From assembly GCF_003432035.1 (NCBI RefSeq), contig NZ_QOHO01000036.1, positions 1-46,598 of the forward strand: DNA of 46,598 nt, written 5' to 3'. The notes beneath the pieces were generated by a model. That model was not told the DNA's origin. It was given only the letters and a program-made list of their open reading frames with translations, and searched no databases. The position numbers were made by a program, and so were the translations under genes. Below, piece after piece: positions 8,564-17,430 of the stretch. How positions within the stretch are numbered: the first letter of the stretch is position 1; each line of letters opens with the position of its first letter. This DNA is from Lacrimispora amygdalina. Its GTDB lineage: Bacteria > Bacillota > Clostridia > Lachnospirales > Lachnospiraceae.

Positions 8564-10234
8564 ATGCTTTCAGAATTACACGTAAAGAACTTAGCGTTAA
8601 TTGAAAAAGCCGATGTGGAATTTAAAGAAGGACTCAATGTCTTAACCGGTGAGACTGGTGCCGGAAAATCCATTATCATCGGCTCGGTAACCATTGCCTT
8701 AGGAGGCAAGGTGCCGAAGGACATGATCAGAAATGGGGCGGAGTATGCCTACATAGAGCTGATTTTTACAGTCAGCGATCCGCGCAAGATTCATCTGTTA
8801 AAAGAAATGGATGTATATCCGGATCAGGACGGCATCGTTATCATTTCAAAGAAAATCATGCCGTCAAAAAGTTTCAGCAAAATTAACGATGAAACTGTAA
8901 CTGCAGGAAAACTGCGGGATATCACCGGTCTTCTGATCGATATTCATGGACAGCATGAACATCAGTCTTTACTTTACAAGTCAGTACATCTTGAGATCCT
9001 GGATCGTTATCAGGAGAAAAAGTCCCATGAGCTAAAACTGAATATTGCAGAGACTTATAAGGAATATGTGCGGTTGAAGGACCGCCTTGCGTCGTTTCAG
9101 CTTGATGAGGATACCAGACTCCGGGAGATGGATTTTATCCGCTATGAGATAGAAGAAATTGAGAACGCCGGACTGAGAGAGGGAGAAGAGGAAGAACTTT
9201 CCTCCAGGTACCGTCTGTTTCTTCATGGAAAAAGGATCATGGAAAGTCTGTCTGTAGCTTATGACGCAGTGAATTCAGATGTGACAGGACGGGCATTAAA
9301 AGAGGTGGAATCGGCAGCAGTCTATGATGAACGTCTGCTGACCATCAGAGACCAGCTTTTTGATGTGGATTCCATCTTAAGCGATATCAATCATGAGATT
9401 ACTTCATATCTGGAGGATTTGTCTTTTGATGAAGAAGACTATCAGAAAATAGAAGAGCGTCTGGATTTAATCCATAATCTGGAAGCAAAATATGGAAAAG
9501 GCGCTGATCTGATTTTTAAAAATCTGGAAGAAAAGAAAATAAGACTGGGTGAGCTGGAAGATTATGATCTTTTAAAACAGCAGACAGAAAAAGAGATACT
9601 TATGACAGAGGATAAACTGGAAGGTTTATGCGGACAATTATCTTATATGAGAAAAGAAACGGCAAAGGAACTTACTGAAAAAATCAAGGAAGGCCTGCAC
9701 GATTTAAATTTTATTGATGTAAATTTTGATATGGAGTTTGGCAGACTGGACCATTATACGGCCAATGGGTTTGATGAAGCGGAATTTATGATTTCCGCCA
9801 ACCCGGGAGAGGCCTTAAAGCCTTTAAAATCCGTGGCTTCCGGAGGTGAGATGTCAAGAATTATGCTGGCCATTAAAACCGTTCTTGCCGATTCCGATGA
9901 TATCCCAACCCTGATTTTTGATGAAATTGATACCGGCATCAGCGGCAGAACCGCTCAGAAGGTTTCAGAGAAACTTTCCTATATTGCAAAAAATCATCAG
10001 GTAATCTGCATCACCCATCTGCCGCAGATTGCAGCCATGGCAGATGCTCATTTTGAAATTAAAAAATCGGCAGAAGCTGGTAAAACCACCACAGGAATCC
10101 ATGCGCTGCATAATGAGGAAATGGTGGAAGAACTTGCAAGGCTTCTTGGCGGAGCAGAGATTACAGATGCAGTAAGAGAGAATGCAAGAGAGATGAAGCG
10201 TCTTGCAGCTGAAAAAAAGTTAAAAAAGTCATAA
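8564..10234 (+). CDS. recN: DNA repair protein RecN
   Basis: RecN is an SMC-like ATPase that acts early at double-strand breaks. The Walker A motif GETGAGKS lies near residue 30, followed by IDIHGQHEHQSL. A long coiled-coil region spans about residues 150-370. The C-terminal ATPase half carries the signature VASGGEMSRIMLAIK and Walker B LIFDEIDTGISG, then ITHLPQIAA. The 556 residues match the family. It starts 13 bases after argR with AAGGAGG and is the last gene before a 125-base gap leading to spoIVB. Confidence 0.97.
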   Translation: MLSELHVKNLALIEKADVEFKEGLNVLTGETGAGKSIIIGSVTIALGGKVPKDMIRNGAEYAYIELIFTVSDPRKIHLLKEMDVYPDQDGIVIISKKIMPSKSFSKINDETVTAGKLRDITGLLIDIHGQHEHQSLLYKSVHLEILDRYQEKKSHELKLNIAETYKEYVRLKDRLASFQLDEDTRLREMDFIRYEIEEIENAGLREGEEEELSSRYRLFLHGKRIMESLSVAYDAVNSDVTGRALKEVESAAVYDERLLTIRDQLFDVDSILSDINHEITSYLEDLSFDEEDYQKIEERLDLIHNLEAKYGKGADLIFKNLEEKKIRLGELEDYDLLKQQTEKEILMTEDKLEGLCGQLSYMRKETAKELTEKIKEGLHDLNFIDVNFDMEFGRLDHYTANGFDEAEFMISANPGEALKPLKSVASGGEMSRIMLAIKTVLADSDDIPTLIFDEIDTGISGRTAQKVSEKLSYIAKNHQVICITHLPQIAAMADAHFEIKKSAEAGKTTTGIHALHNEEMVEELARLLGGAEITDAVRENAREMKRLAAEKKLKKS

Positions 10235-10297
10235 CTGGTCCAATCACCAGAATTAAATGAATTCAACTAAAATATAACAGAGTGTTTTTAACGAATT

Positions 10298-10359
10298 CTC
10301 ACATACTATGAAAGGAGTCAAAAAATTGTCTCCTTTATTCTTCTAAGGAGGTATGTGAG
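10298..10359 (+). promoter_or_regulatory. Structured leader overlapping the spoIVB ribosome-binding site
   Basis: CTCACATAC (10298-10306) is perfectly complementary to GTATGTGAG (10351-10359), the bases just before the spoIVB ATG. Between them AAAGGAG (10311-10317) can pair with CTCCTTT (10330-10336), and CTCCTT can alternatively pair with the ribosome site AAGGAG (10345-10350). The RNA could therefore hide or expose the start of spoIVB. CATACTA at 10302-10308 also resembles a sigma-G -10 element without a convincing -35; if that is the promoter, the outer pairing would not be transcribed. Confidence 0.4.
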
Positions 10360-11634
10360 ATGGCAAAAAAGAAATTTCATAAACTAATTGTAAGGGCGTT
10401 CTGGATCAGCCTGATCTTTTGTATCGGTTTTACCTGGTTCTATATGAAACGGGTCATTCCGGACAAATTGAACATCGTTGCAGCAGAAGAAGAACAGTTT
10501 CATTTCTCCATGCCTTTTGATGTGACGCTGCATTCCGACAGCGAGGAAGTGGTACTGAAAAATAGTTCCAACATTCCTTCTGATCAAATCCACTTACAGG
10601 TGAATCAGCCGTTCTCCGTGTATTCAAAGAATCTTGGAAGCTATAAGCTGGGATTAAAGCTGTTCGGCTGGATACAGTTAAAAGATATTCAGGTAAATGT
10701 AGTAGATACCAAATACGCTGTTCCATGCGGCACTCCGGTGGGAATTTATTTAAAATCAAACGGAGTTATGGTAATCGGTACTGGAGATGTAACAAAAAAA
10801 GATGGAATGGTTGTGGAACCCGCTTTCGGAATTTTACAGTCAGGGGATTATCTGGAATCAATCAATGGAATCGCCCTTAGCGATAAGGAAACACTGATGA
10901 ATGAACTGAATAAACTAGGCGGTTCTGAAGCAGTTTTAAAGGTGAGAAGAGGCCAGGAAAACATTGATATAAAGATGAATCCCATAGAAACGGAGGACGG
11001 ATCCTATAAACTGGGAGTCTGGGTTCGTGACGATACCCAGGGAATCGGAACCATGACCTATGTGGATATGAATGGACAATTTGGAGCGCTGGGCCACGGG
11101 ATCAGTGACAGTGATACTGGAAATGTTGTTCAGATCACAGATGGGGCACTCTATGAAACAGCAATTCTTGGAATCGAAAAGGGGACGTTTGGAAAACCGG
11201 GTGTGATGAGCGGGATCATTTATTACGGTCCGGGATCTAATCTGGGTACAATTAAAGAAAATACAGAAGAAGGAATATTCGGTACAGTAAATGAACGGTT
11301 TAAGGAGAGCATTGCCCAGGACGCCGTACCCATCGGTTACAGACAGGATGTAAAGAAGGGAAAAGCTTATATACGAAGTGATGTATCCGGAAAAGTGCGG
11401 GATTACGAAATTGAAATCCAGCGGGTAGATTATTCCACTACGCATAAAAGCAAGGGCATGGTAATCAAAGTCACGGATCCCGATCTTCTGGCACTGACCG
11501 GGGGAATTGTTCAGGGGATGTCCGGAAGTCCTATCATTCAGGATGGAAAGCTGATAGGAGCTGTTACCCATGTTTTTATACAGGACTCAACAAGAGGCTA
11601 CGGAATCTTTATAGAAAATATGATCAATCATTGA
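10360..11634 (+). CDS. spoIVB: SpoIVB peptidase (stage IV sporulation protein B)
   Basis: SpoIVB is made in the forespore, secreted to the intermembrane space, and cleaves SpoIVFA to trigger pro-sigma-K processing in Bacillus. An N-terminal membrane/signal anchor (about residues 8-28) is followed by a PDZ domain (about 125-205, with GILQSGDYLESINGI) and an S55 serine protease domain. The protease shows the catalytic His context FGALGHGISD and the catalytic Ser context VQGMSGSPIIQDGKLIGAVTHV. Length 424 is normal. AAGGAGG is 8 bases before the ATG. It is normally directly followed by spo0A; here two opposite-strand genes intervene. Confidence 0.96.
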   Translation: MAKKKFHKLIVRAFWISLIFCIGFTWFYMKRVIPDKLNIVAAEEEQFHFSMPFDVTLHSDSEEVVLKNSSNIPSDQIHLQVNQPFSVYSKNLGSYKLGLKLFGWIQLKDIQVNVVDTKYAVPCGTPVGIYLKSNGVMVIGTGDVTKKDGMVVEPAFGILQSGDYLESINGIALSDKETLMNELNKLGGSEAVLKVRRGQENIDIKMNPIETEDGSYKLGVWVRDDTQGIGTMTYVDMNGQFGALGHGISDSDTGNVVQITDGALYETAILGIEKGTFGKPGVMSGIIYYGPGSNLGTIKENTEEGIFGTVNERFKESIAQDAVPIGYRQDVKKGKAYIRSDVSGKVRDYEIEIQRVDYSTTHKSKGMVIKVTDPDLLALTGGIVQGMSGSPIIQDGKLIGAVTHVFIQDSTRGYGIFIENMINH

Positions 11635-11652
11635 CAGAAAGTGCCAGGAAAG

Positions 11653-11698
11653 AAAAGGACAGAATCGTAAGTAGCCTTACGGTGCCGTCCTTTTTTTT
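11653..11698 (+). terminator. Rho-independent terminator after spoIVB
   Basis: The outer stem AAAAGGAC (11653-11660)/GTCCTTTT (11687-11694) and inner stem CGTAAG/CTTACG with a TAGC loop are followed by a run of T to 11698. It also lies at the 3' end of the convergent PqqD-like gene. Confidence 0.85.
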
Positions 11699-11727
11699 CA
11701 ATTTAATATGTAATTTTATAATGATTT

Positions 11728-12075
11728 TTACCTGAAACTGATAAATCCATAGCTGTGGAGTACCTGGAAGTACTTGGAGAGACGTTCATATAATGGTGAG
11801 GCTTCTTCACCAAACCGTTCCTTTACGGAAGCGGAAAGGTTTAAAATATCCCTGCTGCCATCAATCAGGCACCAGACAAAGCTTCCCATGGGATCCAGAT
11901 GAATGTGGCTGATCTTTGGTTTATGAAAAAATCTCTGGGCAAAACGGTGAAATATTCCCCTGTTTTCCACATCCAGTGTCACCAGACCGCTTTCCTCCAC
12001 AGTCCAGAGAATATGTTCCGCCCGTACCGGAATCCGATCCAGATAGTTTCCGCTTTTTTTATTTCTATCACTCAT
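11728..12075 (-). CDS. PqqD-like protein (RiPP recognition element fold)
   Basis: A 115-residue soluble protein. Its second half (about residues 55-115) matches the PqqD pattern: IHLDPMGSFVWCLIDGSRDI, then a helix and a final LHSYGFISF. PqqD-type domains bind leader peptides of ribosomally made natural products and present them to modifying enzymes, but free-standing copies outside such clusters have no known job. The first ~50 residues are basic and are not recognised. Its ATG overlaps the stop codon of the OPT transporter by four bases (ATGA), so the two are translated as a pair. No radical SAM partner or precursor peptide is visible nearby. Confidence 0.75.
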   Translation of the reverse strand: MSDRNKKSGNYLDRIPVRAEHILWTVEESGLVTLDVENRGIFHRFAQRFFHKPKISHIHLDPMGSFVWCLIDGSRDILNLSASVKERFGEEASPLYERLSKYFQVLHSYGFISFR

Positions 12076-13982
12076 TTTTTCACTTTCTTCCAGACTGTAA
12101 ATTTAAGCAGGCTTAAGATCACAAGCCCAAACAGAACAAGGCTGCCAAGATCCATTACAGGAGAAGGAAGATTGAGTTTTGTGGATAAATCCAGGGACTT
12201 GTCCAGACCAAATACTGCTAAAAGCGCCAGCAGGATACCTACCAGACCTTCTCCGGCAATCATTCCGGAACAATAGAGCATTCCGTCGCTGATGAGCTGC
12301 TCTTTTTCTTTTTTGTCTTCCTTTTTCATTCTGTCAAAGTAGAGGCGTACCAGACCGCCCACCATGATGCAGGCATTTAACTGAACGGGAAGATAGACAC
12401 CGATTGCAAAGGGAAGAACCGGAATTCCAAGTATCTCCACAGCTGCAGCTAAAAAGACTCCCATAAATACCAGTGCCCAGGGAAGGTTGTTATCCATAAC
12501 GCCTTCAATGATCATCTTCATCAGCATGGCCTGGGGAGCACCCAGCTGCTCAGAACCAAAGCCCCATGCTGCGTTTAACAGATATAAAACGCCGCCGATG
12601 GCAAAAGCGGCAGCAATGACTCCGATCAGCTCACCGATCTGCTGCTTTTTCGGTGTGGCTCCCAGCAGATAGCCGGTTTTTAAATCCTGTGACGTATCAC
12701 CGGCAATCGCAGCAACGATACAGATAATGGAACCGATGGCAATCGCGCCTTTCATTCCATGGATTCCGCTGTCCCCGGTTGCTTTTAACGCGATGGTTGC
12801 AATCAGAAGTGTTGCAATTGCCATACCGGAAACAGGGTTATTGCTGCTTCCTACCAGACCTACCATTCTGGAAGATACGGTGGCGAAGAAAAATCCGAAG
12901 ATTACAACAATGACGGCGCCTATAAAACTCACCGGAATGACCGGGACCAGCCAGACGAGAATGGTGAGAAGTGCGATGCCTCCCAGGATTATCTGAAAGC
13001 TTAAATCCTGGTCTGTACGAAGACCGCTGCCGGCACTGTTCTGACCGAGTCCTTTTATGGCATCCCGGAAGGTACGGATAATTAAGGGCAGAGATTTAAC
13101 AAGACTGATGATACCTCCTGCAGCAAGTGCACCGGCGCCGATGTAACGGATGTAGGTTCCCCAGATTGCTCCGGCTCCACCCTGTGCAAACATTTCGCCA
13201 ATGGGAGCAGAACCCGGATACAGGGTTAAATCCGCTCCGAACAGAACGATTGCAGGAATGAACACCAGCCAGCTGATGATACCTCCTGCAAACATATAGG
13301 AGGAAATCCTTGGCCCGCAGATATATCCCACGCTCATGACCGCCGGGTAAATCTGTGTTCCGATCTCACCGGCATAGCCCTTTACCCGGAAGGAAACTTC
13401 CCCTGGAACCAGTTTGATACCATCGATGATAAACTTAAAGACTGCGGCAAATCCCATTCCGGCAAATACCGTAGACGCATTGGCGCCGCCCTCCTCGCCC
13501 GCAAGCAGAACCTCCGCACATGCGGTTCCTTCCGGATAAGGAAGAATTCCGTGTTCTTTTACTATCAGTGCGTTTCTGAGCGGAACCATGAAAAGAACAC
13601 CGAGGATGCCTCCGATCAGAGAGATGAGGGTGATCTCCAGGATACCAGGTGTTTCCATTTTTCCTTCTGCAGCCCATAAAAAAAGAGCAGGAAGCGTAAA
13701 GATAGCTCCTGCAGCCAGGGATTCGCCTGCGGAACCGACCGTCTGAACGATGTTGCTTTCCAGAATGGAGTTTTTCTTCATGATTACCCGGATCACACCC
13801 ATGGAGATCACTGCGGCGGGTATGGATGCGGAAATGGTCATACCTACGCGGAGCCCGAGATAGGCGTTTGCAGCACCGAAGACTACAGCCAGAATGATAC
13901 CCAGAACAATAGAGGTAACAGTAAATTCCGGAGTGACCTTTTCAGCAGGTATGTACGGTTTAAATTCGTTTTGTTCTTTCAT
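12072..13982 (-). CDS. OPT-family oligopeptide transporter
   Basis: A 636-residue polytopic membrane protein with roughly 15 hydrophobic segments and the OPT marks VFGAANAYLGLRVGMTISAS near the N-terminus, LPYPEGTACAEVL at about residues 145-158, and ILGIPVLPFAIGVYLPV near the C-terminus. OPT proteins are secondary transporters of oligopeptides or metal chelates; the bacterial members are poorly studied and the substrate is unknown here. GGGGGAAAT provides the ribosome site. The gene is first in a two-gene unit with the PqqD-like protein and sits between spoIVB and spo0A on the opposite strand. Confidence 0.9.
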   Translation of the reverse strand: MKEQNEFKPYIPAEKVTPEFTVTSIVLGIILAVVFGAANAYLGLRVGMTISASIPAAVISMGVIRVIMKKNSILESNIVQTVGSAGESLAAGAIFTLPALFLWAAEGKMETPGILEITLISLIGGILGVLFMVPLRNALIVKEHGILPYPEGTACAEVLLAGEEGGANASTVFAGMGFAAVFKFIIDGIKLVPGEVSFRVKGYAGEIGTQIYPAVMSVGYICGPRISSYMFAGGIISWLVFIPAIVLFGADLTLYPGSAPIGEMFAQGGAGAIWGTYIRYIGAGALAAGGIISLVKSLPLIIRTFRDAIKGLGQNSAGSGLRTDQDLSFQIILGGIALLTILVWLVPVIPVSFIGAVIVVIFGFFFATVSSRMVGLVGSSNNPVSGMAIATLLIATIALKATGDSGIHGMKGAIAIGSIICIVAAIAGDTSQDLKTGYLLGATPKKQQIGELIGVIAAAFAIGGVLYLLNAAWGFGSEQLGAPQAMLMKMIIEGVMDNNLPWALVFMGVFLAAAVEILGIPVLPFAIGVYLPVQLNACIMVGGLVRLYFDRMKKEDKKEKEQLISDGMLYCSGMIAGEGLVGILLALLAVFGLDKSLDLSTKLNLPSPVMDLGSLVLFGLVILSLLKFTVWKKVKK

Positions 13983-14015
13983 ATGTATTTCCCCCTAATT
14001 TTTTATTCAGTACCA

Positions 14016-14044
14016 ATTATATCCATTTCTTTAAAAAGGAGCAA
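14016..14044 (-). promoter_or_regulatory. Predicted promoter of the OPT-PqqD unit
   Basis: On the minus strand a -35 TTGCTC (14044-14039) is 17 bases from a perfect TATAAT (14021-14016), about 35 bases before the OPT start. Confidence 0.55.
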
Positions 14045-14457
14045 GCATAATTGTACTTTTTTTATAATAAAAAATACTTAAGTCATAATTTTATTAGCAT
14101 AATGCTTAAATAATCATTGCCATAAATATGCCAAATCTCCATGAAAGGCTTTTCATCCCATTCCTTATGTGTTAGTATAAGAGATAGTAGTATTGGGATA
14201 GGCATTTTTTTTGACGACAAGTAGTTTCAATTTTCAACACCGGTAAAAAAAAGGGGGAAACATGGATTCAGACCGGACAAGACCTTTTCTTCATTCGACA
14301 GTGGGACAGTAAGACCAGAATCCCATATTCGATAAAACAAACGTTTTTCTTGTCGAATAATGCGATAGAATCACGTTGCGGCATAAGCTGGGGCAAGATT
14401 ATAATGGCTATACACTAGTTTTCATTTATTTTGAAGAATCAGGAGGAGAGTATCAAT
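14045..14457. other. Long intergenic region between the OPT gene and spo0A
   Basis: About 410 bases without a recognised gene. The left part is AT-rich with a short inverted repeat ATGAAA/TTTCAT (14141-14156). The right part holds 0A-box-like sites and a TATAAT (14399-14404) before spo0A. A 16-codon reading frame (14262-14312) has a good ribosome site (AAGGGGG) and might be a leader peptide, but nothing else supports it. I see no RNA gene or riboswitch I can name. Confidence 0.5.
14294..14357 (+). promoter_or_regulatory. Cluster of Spo0A-binding (0A) boxes upstream of spo0A
   Basis: The consensus TGTCGAA occurs exactly at 14351-14357 and, inverted (TTCGACA), at 14294-14300; TTCGATA at 14328-14334 is a one-mismatch copy. 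Known spo0A genes are autoregulated through such boxes, so this is a likely control region. Confidence 0.7.
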
Positions 14458-15264
14458 ATGTCAGAAATCAGTATCGCTATTGCAGATGATAACCTGCAGA
14501 CCTTAAATCTGCTGAATGATATACTGGAAGGAGAGGAGGATTTTCATGTAGTAGGAAGAGCGGATAACGGCGAAGACGCCTATAACATGATCCTCAAAAC
14601 AAATCCGGATGTTGTCTTATTGGATGTGATTATGCCGAGAATGGACGGAATTACAGTAATGGAGCGGGTAAGAGGAAATGGTGCTGTGACAAAGATTCCC
14701 TCTTTTATTATGGTAACCGCCGCAGGAAGTGAGAATATTACCGAAGATGCGTTCCGAATGGGGGCGAATTATTACATAATGAAGCCGTTCAACAAGGAAG
14801 TTATCGTCGATAAGGTGCGAAGAGTAGGGCAGAGAAAGACAAAAGCGCCCAGTCTTCAGGGAATGAAAAAGGTGAAACCTTATGTCAATAAGACAGAGTA
14901 TATGGAGCAGAATTTAGAAAATGATGTAACCCAGATGCTTCATGAAATCGGAATTCCTGCACATATTAAAGGATATCAGTATTTAAGAGATGCCATTGTG
15001 ATATCGGTTCAGGATCAGGAGATGCTCACTTCTGTCACAAAAATCCTTTATCCTTCCATTGCCAAGAAACATCAGACGACTCCAAGCCGTGTGGAACGTG
15101 CCATCCGCCATGCCATTGAAGTGGCCTGGAGCCGGGGAAAGATGGATACCATCAACGAACTGTTCGGATATACCGTGAGTACAGGAAAAGGAAAACCTAC
15201 AAATTCCGAGTTTATTGCACTCATTGCTGATAAAATAAGGCTTGATTACAAAAAACTTTCATAA
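14458..15264 (+). CDS. spo0A: Stage 0 sporulation protein A, master response regulator
   Basis: Spo0A is the phosphorylation-dependent regulator that commits cells to sporulation. The receiver domain (residues 1-125) has the acidic pair D10/D11, phospho-acceptor D56 in [13 protein letters not shown], and the lysine in [10 protein letters not shown]. The C-terminal effector domain carries the family's DNA-binding helix region ([18 protein letters not shown]). Length 268 is standard. I chose ATG 14458 because AGGAGGAG lies 10 bases upstream; an in-frame TTG at 14431 would add nine residues ahead of that site. 0A boxes upstream indicate autoregulation. Confidence 0.98.
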   Translation: MSEISIAIADDNLQTLNLLNDILEGEEDFHVVGRADNGEDAYNMILKTNPDVVLLDVIMPRMDGITVMERVRGNGAVTKIPSFIMVTAAGSENITEDAFRMGANYYIMKPFNKEVIVDKVRRVGQRKTKAPSLQGMKKVKPYVNKTEYMEQNLENDVTQMLHEIGIPAHIKGYQYLRDAIVISVQDQEMLTSVTKILYPSIAKKHQTTPSRVERAIRHAIEVAWSRGKMDTINELFGYTVSTGKGKPTNSEFIALIADKIRLDYKKLS

Positions 15265-15362
15265 ATCTTAATGGAAAGATACTTCCTTATTTTCTGAAAA
15301 TGCAGTATACTATAGCATAACAGACAATGCCCGGAGGGGAAAAGGATAAGGGAGGTTTTTGG

Positions 15363-16808
15363 ATGAAGAAGATTTTGTTCGTTGCATCGGAGGCAGTACC
15401 TTTTGTAAAAACCGGCGGTCTCGCAGATGTAGTGGGATCCCTTCCAAAGTGCTTCGATCAGGAATATTATGATGTGAGAGTTATGATTCCCAAATATCTT
15501 TGTATCAGGGAAGACTTGAGAAACCAGATGACTTATGTAGATCATTTCTATATGGATTATCTGGGACAAAGCAGATATGTGGGGATTCTTCAGTGTGTCC
15601 GGGACGGAATTACCTTCTATTTCATTGATAATGAAGGCTATTACCAGGGGGCAAAGCCCTATGGAGACTGGTATCAGGATTTAGAAAAGTTCTGCTTCTT
15701 TTCACGGGCCGCCTTATCATCTCTTCCGGTAATCGGTTTTCAGCCGGATGTGGTTCACTGCCATGACTGGCAGACCGGTTTGATTCCTGTTCTGTTAAAA
15801 GACCGGTTCCGGGAAGGAGAATTCTTCCGGAACATGAAGTCGGTGATTACCATTCACAATCTAAAATTCCAGGGTGTCTGGGATGTAAAGACGATACAGG
15901 CGTTAACTTGTCTGCCTGATTATTATTTTACCCCGGATAAGCTGGAGGCCTACAAGGATGGTAATTTATTAAAGGGCGGCATTGTATATGCAGATGCCAT
16001 CACAACAGTCAGCGAGACTTACGCACAGGAGATAAAGATGCCTTTCTATGGAGAAGGCCTTGACGGTCTGATGCGGGCAAGGGAAGGCAGCTTAAGAGGC
16101 ATTGTAAACGGAATTGATTATGACGAGTTTGATCCCGGGTCGGATTCGTATATTATACAGAACTATAATCTGCGTAATTTCCGCAAGGAAAAGGAAAAAA
16201 ATAAAACTGCGCTTCAGAAAGAACTTTCACTGGCGCAGGATGAAAGTAAGTTTATGATTGGAATCGTCTCCAGACTGACCGACCAGAAGGGACTGGATTT
16301 AATCCAGTGTGTGATGGATGAGATGTGTCAGGACGATATCCAGCTGGTTATTCTTGGTACCGGAGAAGAGCGGTATGAGAATATGTTCCGCCACTATGCA
16401 TGGAAGTATCCGGATAAGGTCTCTGCCAATATTTACTATTCGGAGGCAATGTCTCATAAGATTTATGCCGCCTGTGATGCGTTTTTGATGCCGTCTTTGT
16501 TTGAACCCTGCGGTTTGAGCCAGCTGATGGCGCTGAGATACGGCACTGTGCCCATTGTAAGGGAGACCGGAGGTTTAAAAGATACGGTAGAACCCTATAA
16601 TGAGTATGAGAGTCAGGGAACCGGATTTTCCTTCTCTAACTATAATGCTCATGAGATGCTTGGGGCTGTCCGGTATGCACAGCGCATCTATTATGACAAG
16701 AGACGTGAGTGGAACAAGATCATCGACCGTGCCATGTCGAAGGATTACTCCTGGAAGACTTCAGCCATGAAGTATCAGGAGCTGTACGACTGGCTGACTG
16801 GCTGTTAA
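15363..16808 (+). CDS. glgA: Glycogen synthase (GT5, ADP-glucose dependent)
   Basis: GlgA transfers glucose from ADP-glucose to a growing alpha-1,4-glucan. The ADP-glucose-binding motif FVKTGGLADVVGSLPK is at about residues 14-29. HCHDWQT lies in the N-terminal GT5 domain, and the C-terminal GT1-type half shows ISRLTDQKG-like VSRLTDQKGLDL, SLFEPCGLSQLMALRYGTVP and RETGGLKDTV. Length 481 is typical. The ATG at 15363 is seven bases after GGGAGG. No glgB, glgC or glgD is next to it, so it stands apart from a glycogen operon. A TATACT at 15306-15311 may be its -10. Confidence 0.95.
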   Translation: MKKILFVASEAVPFVKTGGLADVVGSLPKCFDQEYYDVRVMIPKYLCIREDLRNQMTYVDHFYMDYLGQSRYVGILQCVRDGITFYFIDNEGYYQGAKPYGDWYQDLEKFCFFSRAALSSLPVIGFQPDVVHCHDWQTGLIPVLLKDRFREGEFFRNMKSVITIHNLKFQGVWDVKTIQALTCLPDYYFTPDKLEAYKDGNLLKGGIVYADAITTVSETYAQEIKMPFYGEGLDGLMRAREGSLRGIVNGIDYDEFDPGSDSYIIQNYNLRNFRKEKEKNKTALQKELSLAQDESKFMIGIVSRLTDQKGLDLIQCVMDEMCQDDIQLVILGTGEERYENMFRHYAWKYPDKVSANIYYSEAMSHKIYAACDAFLMPSLFEPCGLSQLMALRYGTVPIVRETGGLKDTVEPYNEYESQGTGFSFSNYNAHEMLGAVRYAQRIYYDKRREWNKIIDRAMSKDYSWKTSAMKYQELYDWLTGC

Positions 16809-16847
16809 GCCGGTTCATATTATTAAGAAGGAAGCGACAGAATAACC

Positions 16848-17417
16848 ATGAAGAATATGTATTTAACTCCGGAGGAGAAGCAGGAAGCACTTGAATGGGC
16901 AGAAGATACCTCCTGGGTGGAACTTGAAGATTATAATATGGATTTGGAGTACCTTGCCTGTGTGAAGGACATCTTAGATCACAAGGTATTCCAGTCCATG
17001 GATAACTATATGCAGCATGGAGATACTACCTGCAAAGCTCATTGCATTAAGGTATCCTATCTAAGCTACTGCATATGCAGAAAATTTGGCTGGGAATATA
17101 AAGAAGCAGCAAGAGCAGGTCTGCTTCATGATTTCTTTCTGTATGACTGGCATACCCATGCCAGAGAGACCGGGGAACGTTTCCATGGTTTTACTCACCC
17201 GAGGGCTGCTTTAAAGAATGCAGTGAAACATTTTGACTTAACAGAGAATGAGAAGAACATGATCCTGCGGCATATGTGGCCGCTGACACCGGTTCCGCCA
17301 AAAACAAAAGGCGGAATGGTGATTATTTATGCGGATAAATTATGCGGTTTCGTGGAAACCACCGCAAGGATTAAGCGTTGGGTATTATACGGTTTTGGCA
17401 GAAAAAGCACGGCATAA
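16848..17417 (+). CDS. HD-domain phosphohydrolase-like protein
   Basis: A 189-residue soluble protein with an HD fold. Candidate metal ligands are the His in KAHCIKVSYLSY, the HD pair in AGLLHDFFLYDWHTHAR, and the later HMWPLTP with YADKL. The family (HD proteins of unknown role in Clostridia) hydrolyses phosphate esters, but the substrate is unknown. It starts 39 bases after glgA and ends 13 bases before the DUF212 gene, so the three may be co-transcribed. Confidence 0.8.
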   Translation: MKNMYLTPEEKQEALEWAEDTSWVELEDYNMDLEYLACVKDILDHKVFQSMDNYMQHGDTTCKAHCIKVSYLSYCICRKFGWEYKEAARAGLLHDFFLYDWHTHARETGERFHGFTHPRAALKNAVKHFDLTENEKNMILRHMWPLTPVPPKTKGGMVIIYADKLCGFVETTARIKRWVLYGFGRKSTA

Positions 17418-17430
17418 GATGGAGGAAACC

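Noticed and set aside
10936-11571. 211-residue open frame antisense to spoIVB
   Set aside because: The plus-strand spoIVB frame has clear catalytic motifs over the same bases. The antisense frame has none.
13983-14457. Riboswitch or structured RNA before spo0A
   Set aside because: I found no conserved riboswitch core. The features present fit 0A boxes and a promoter.
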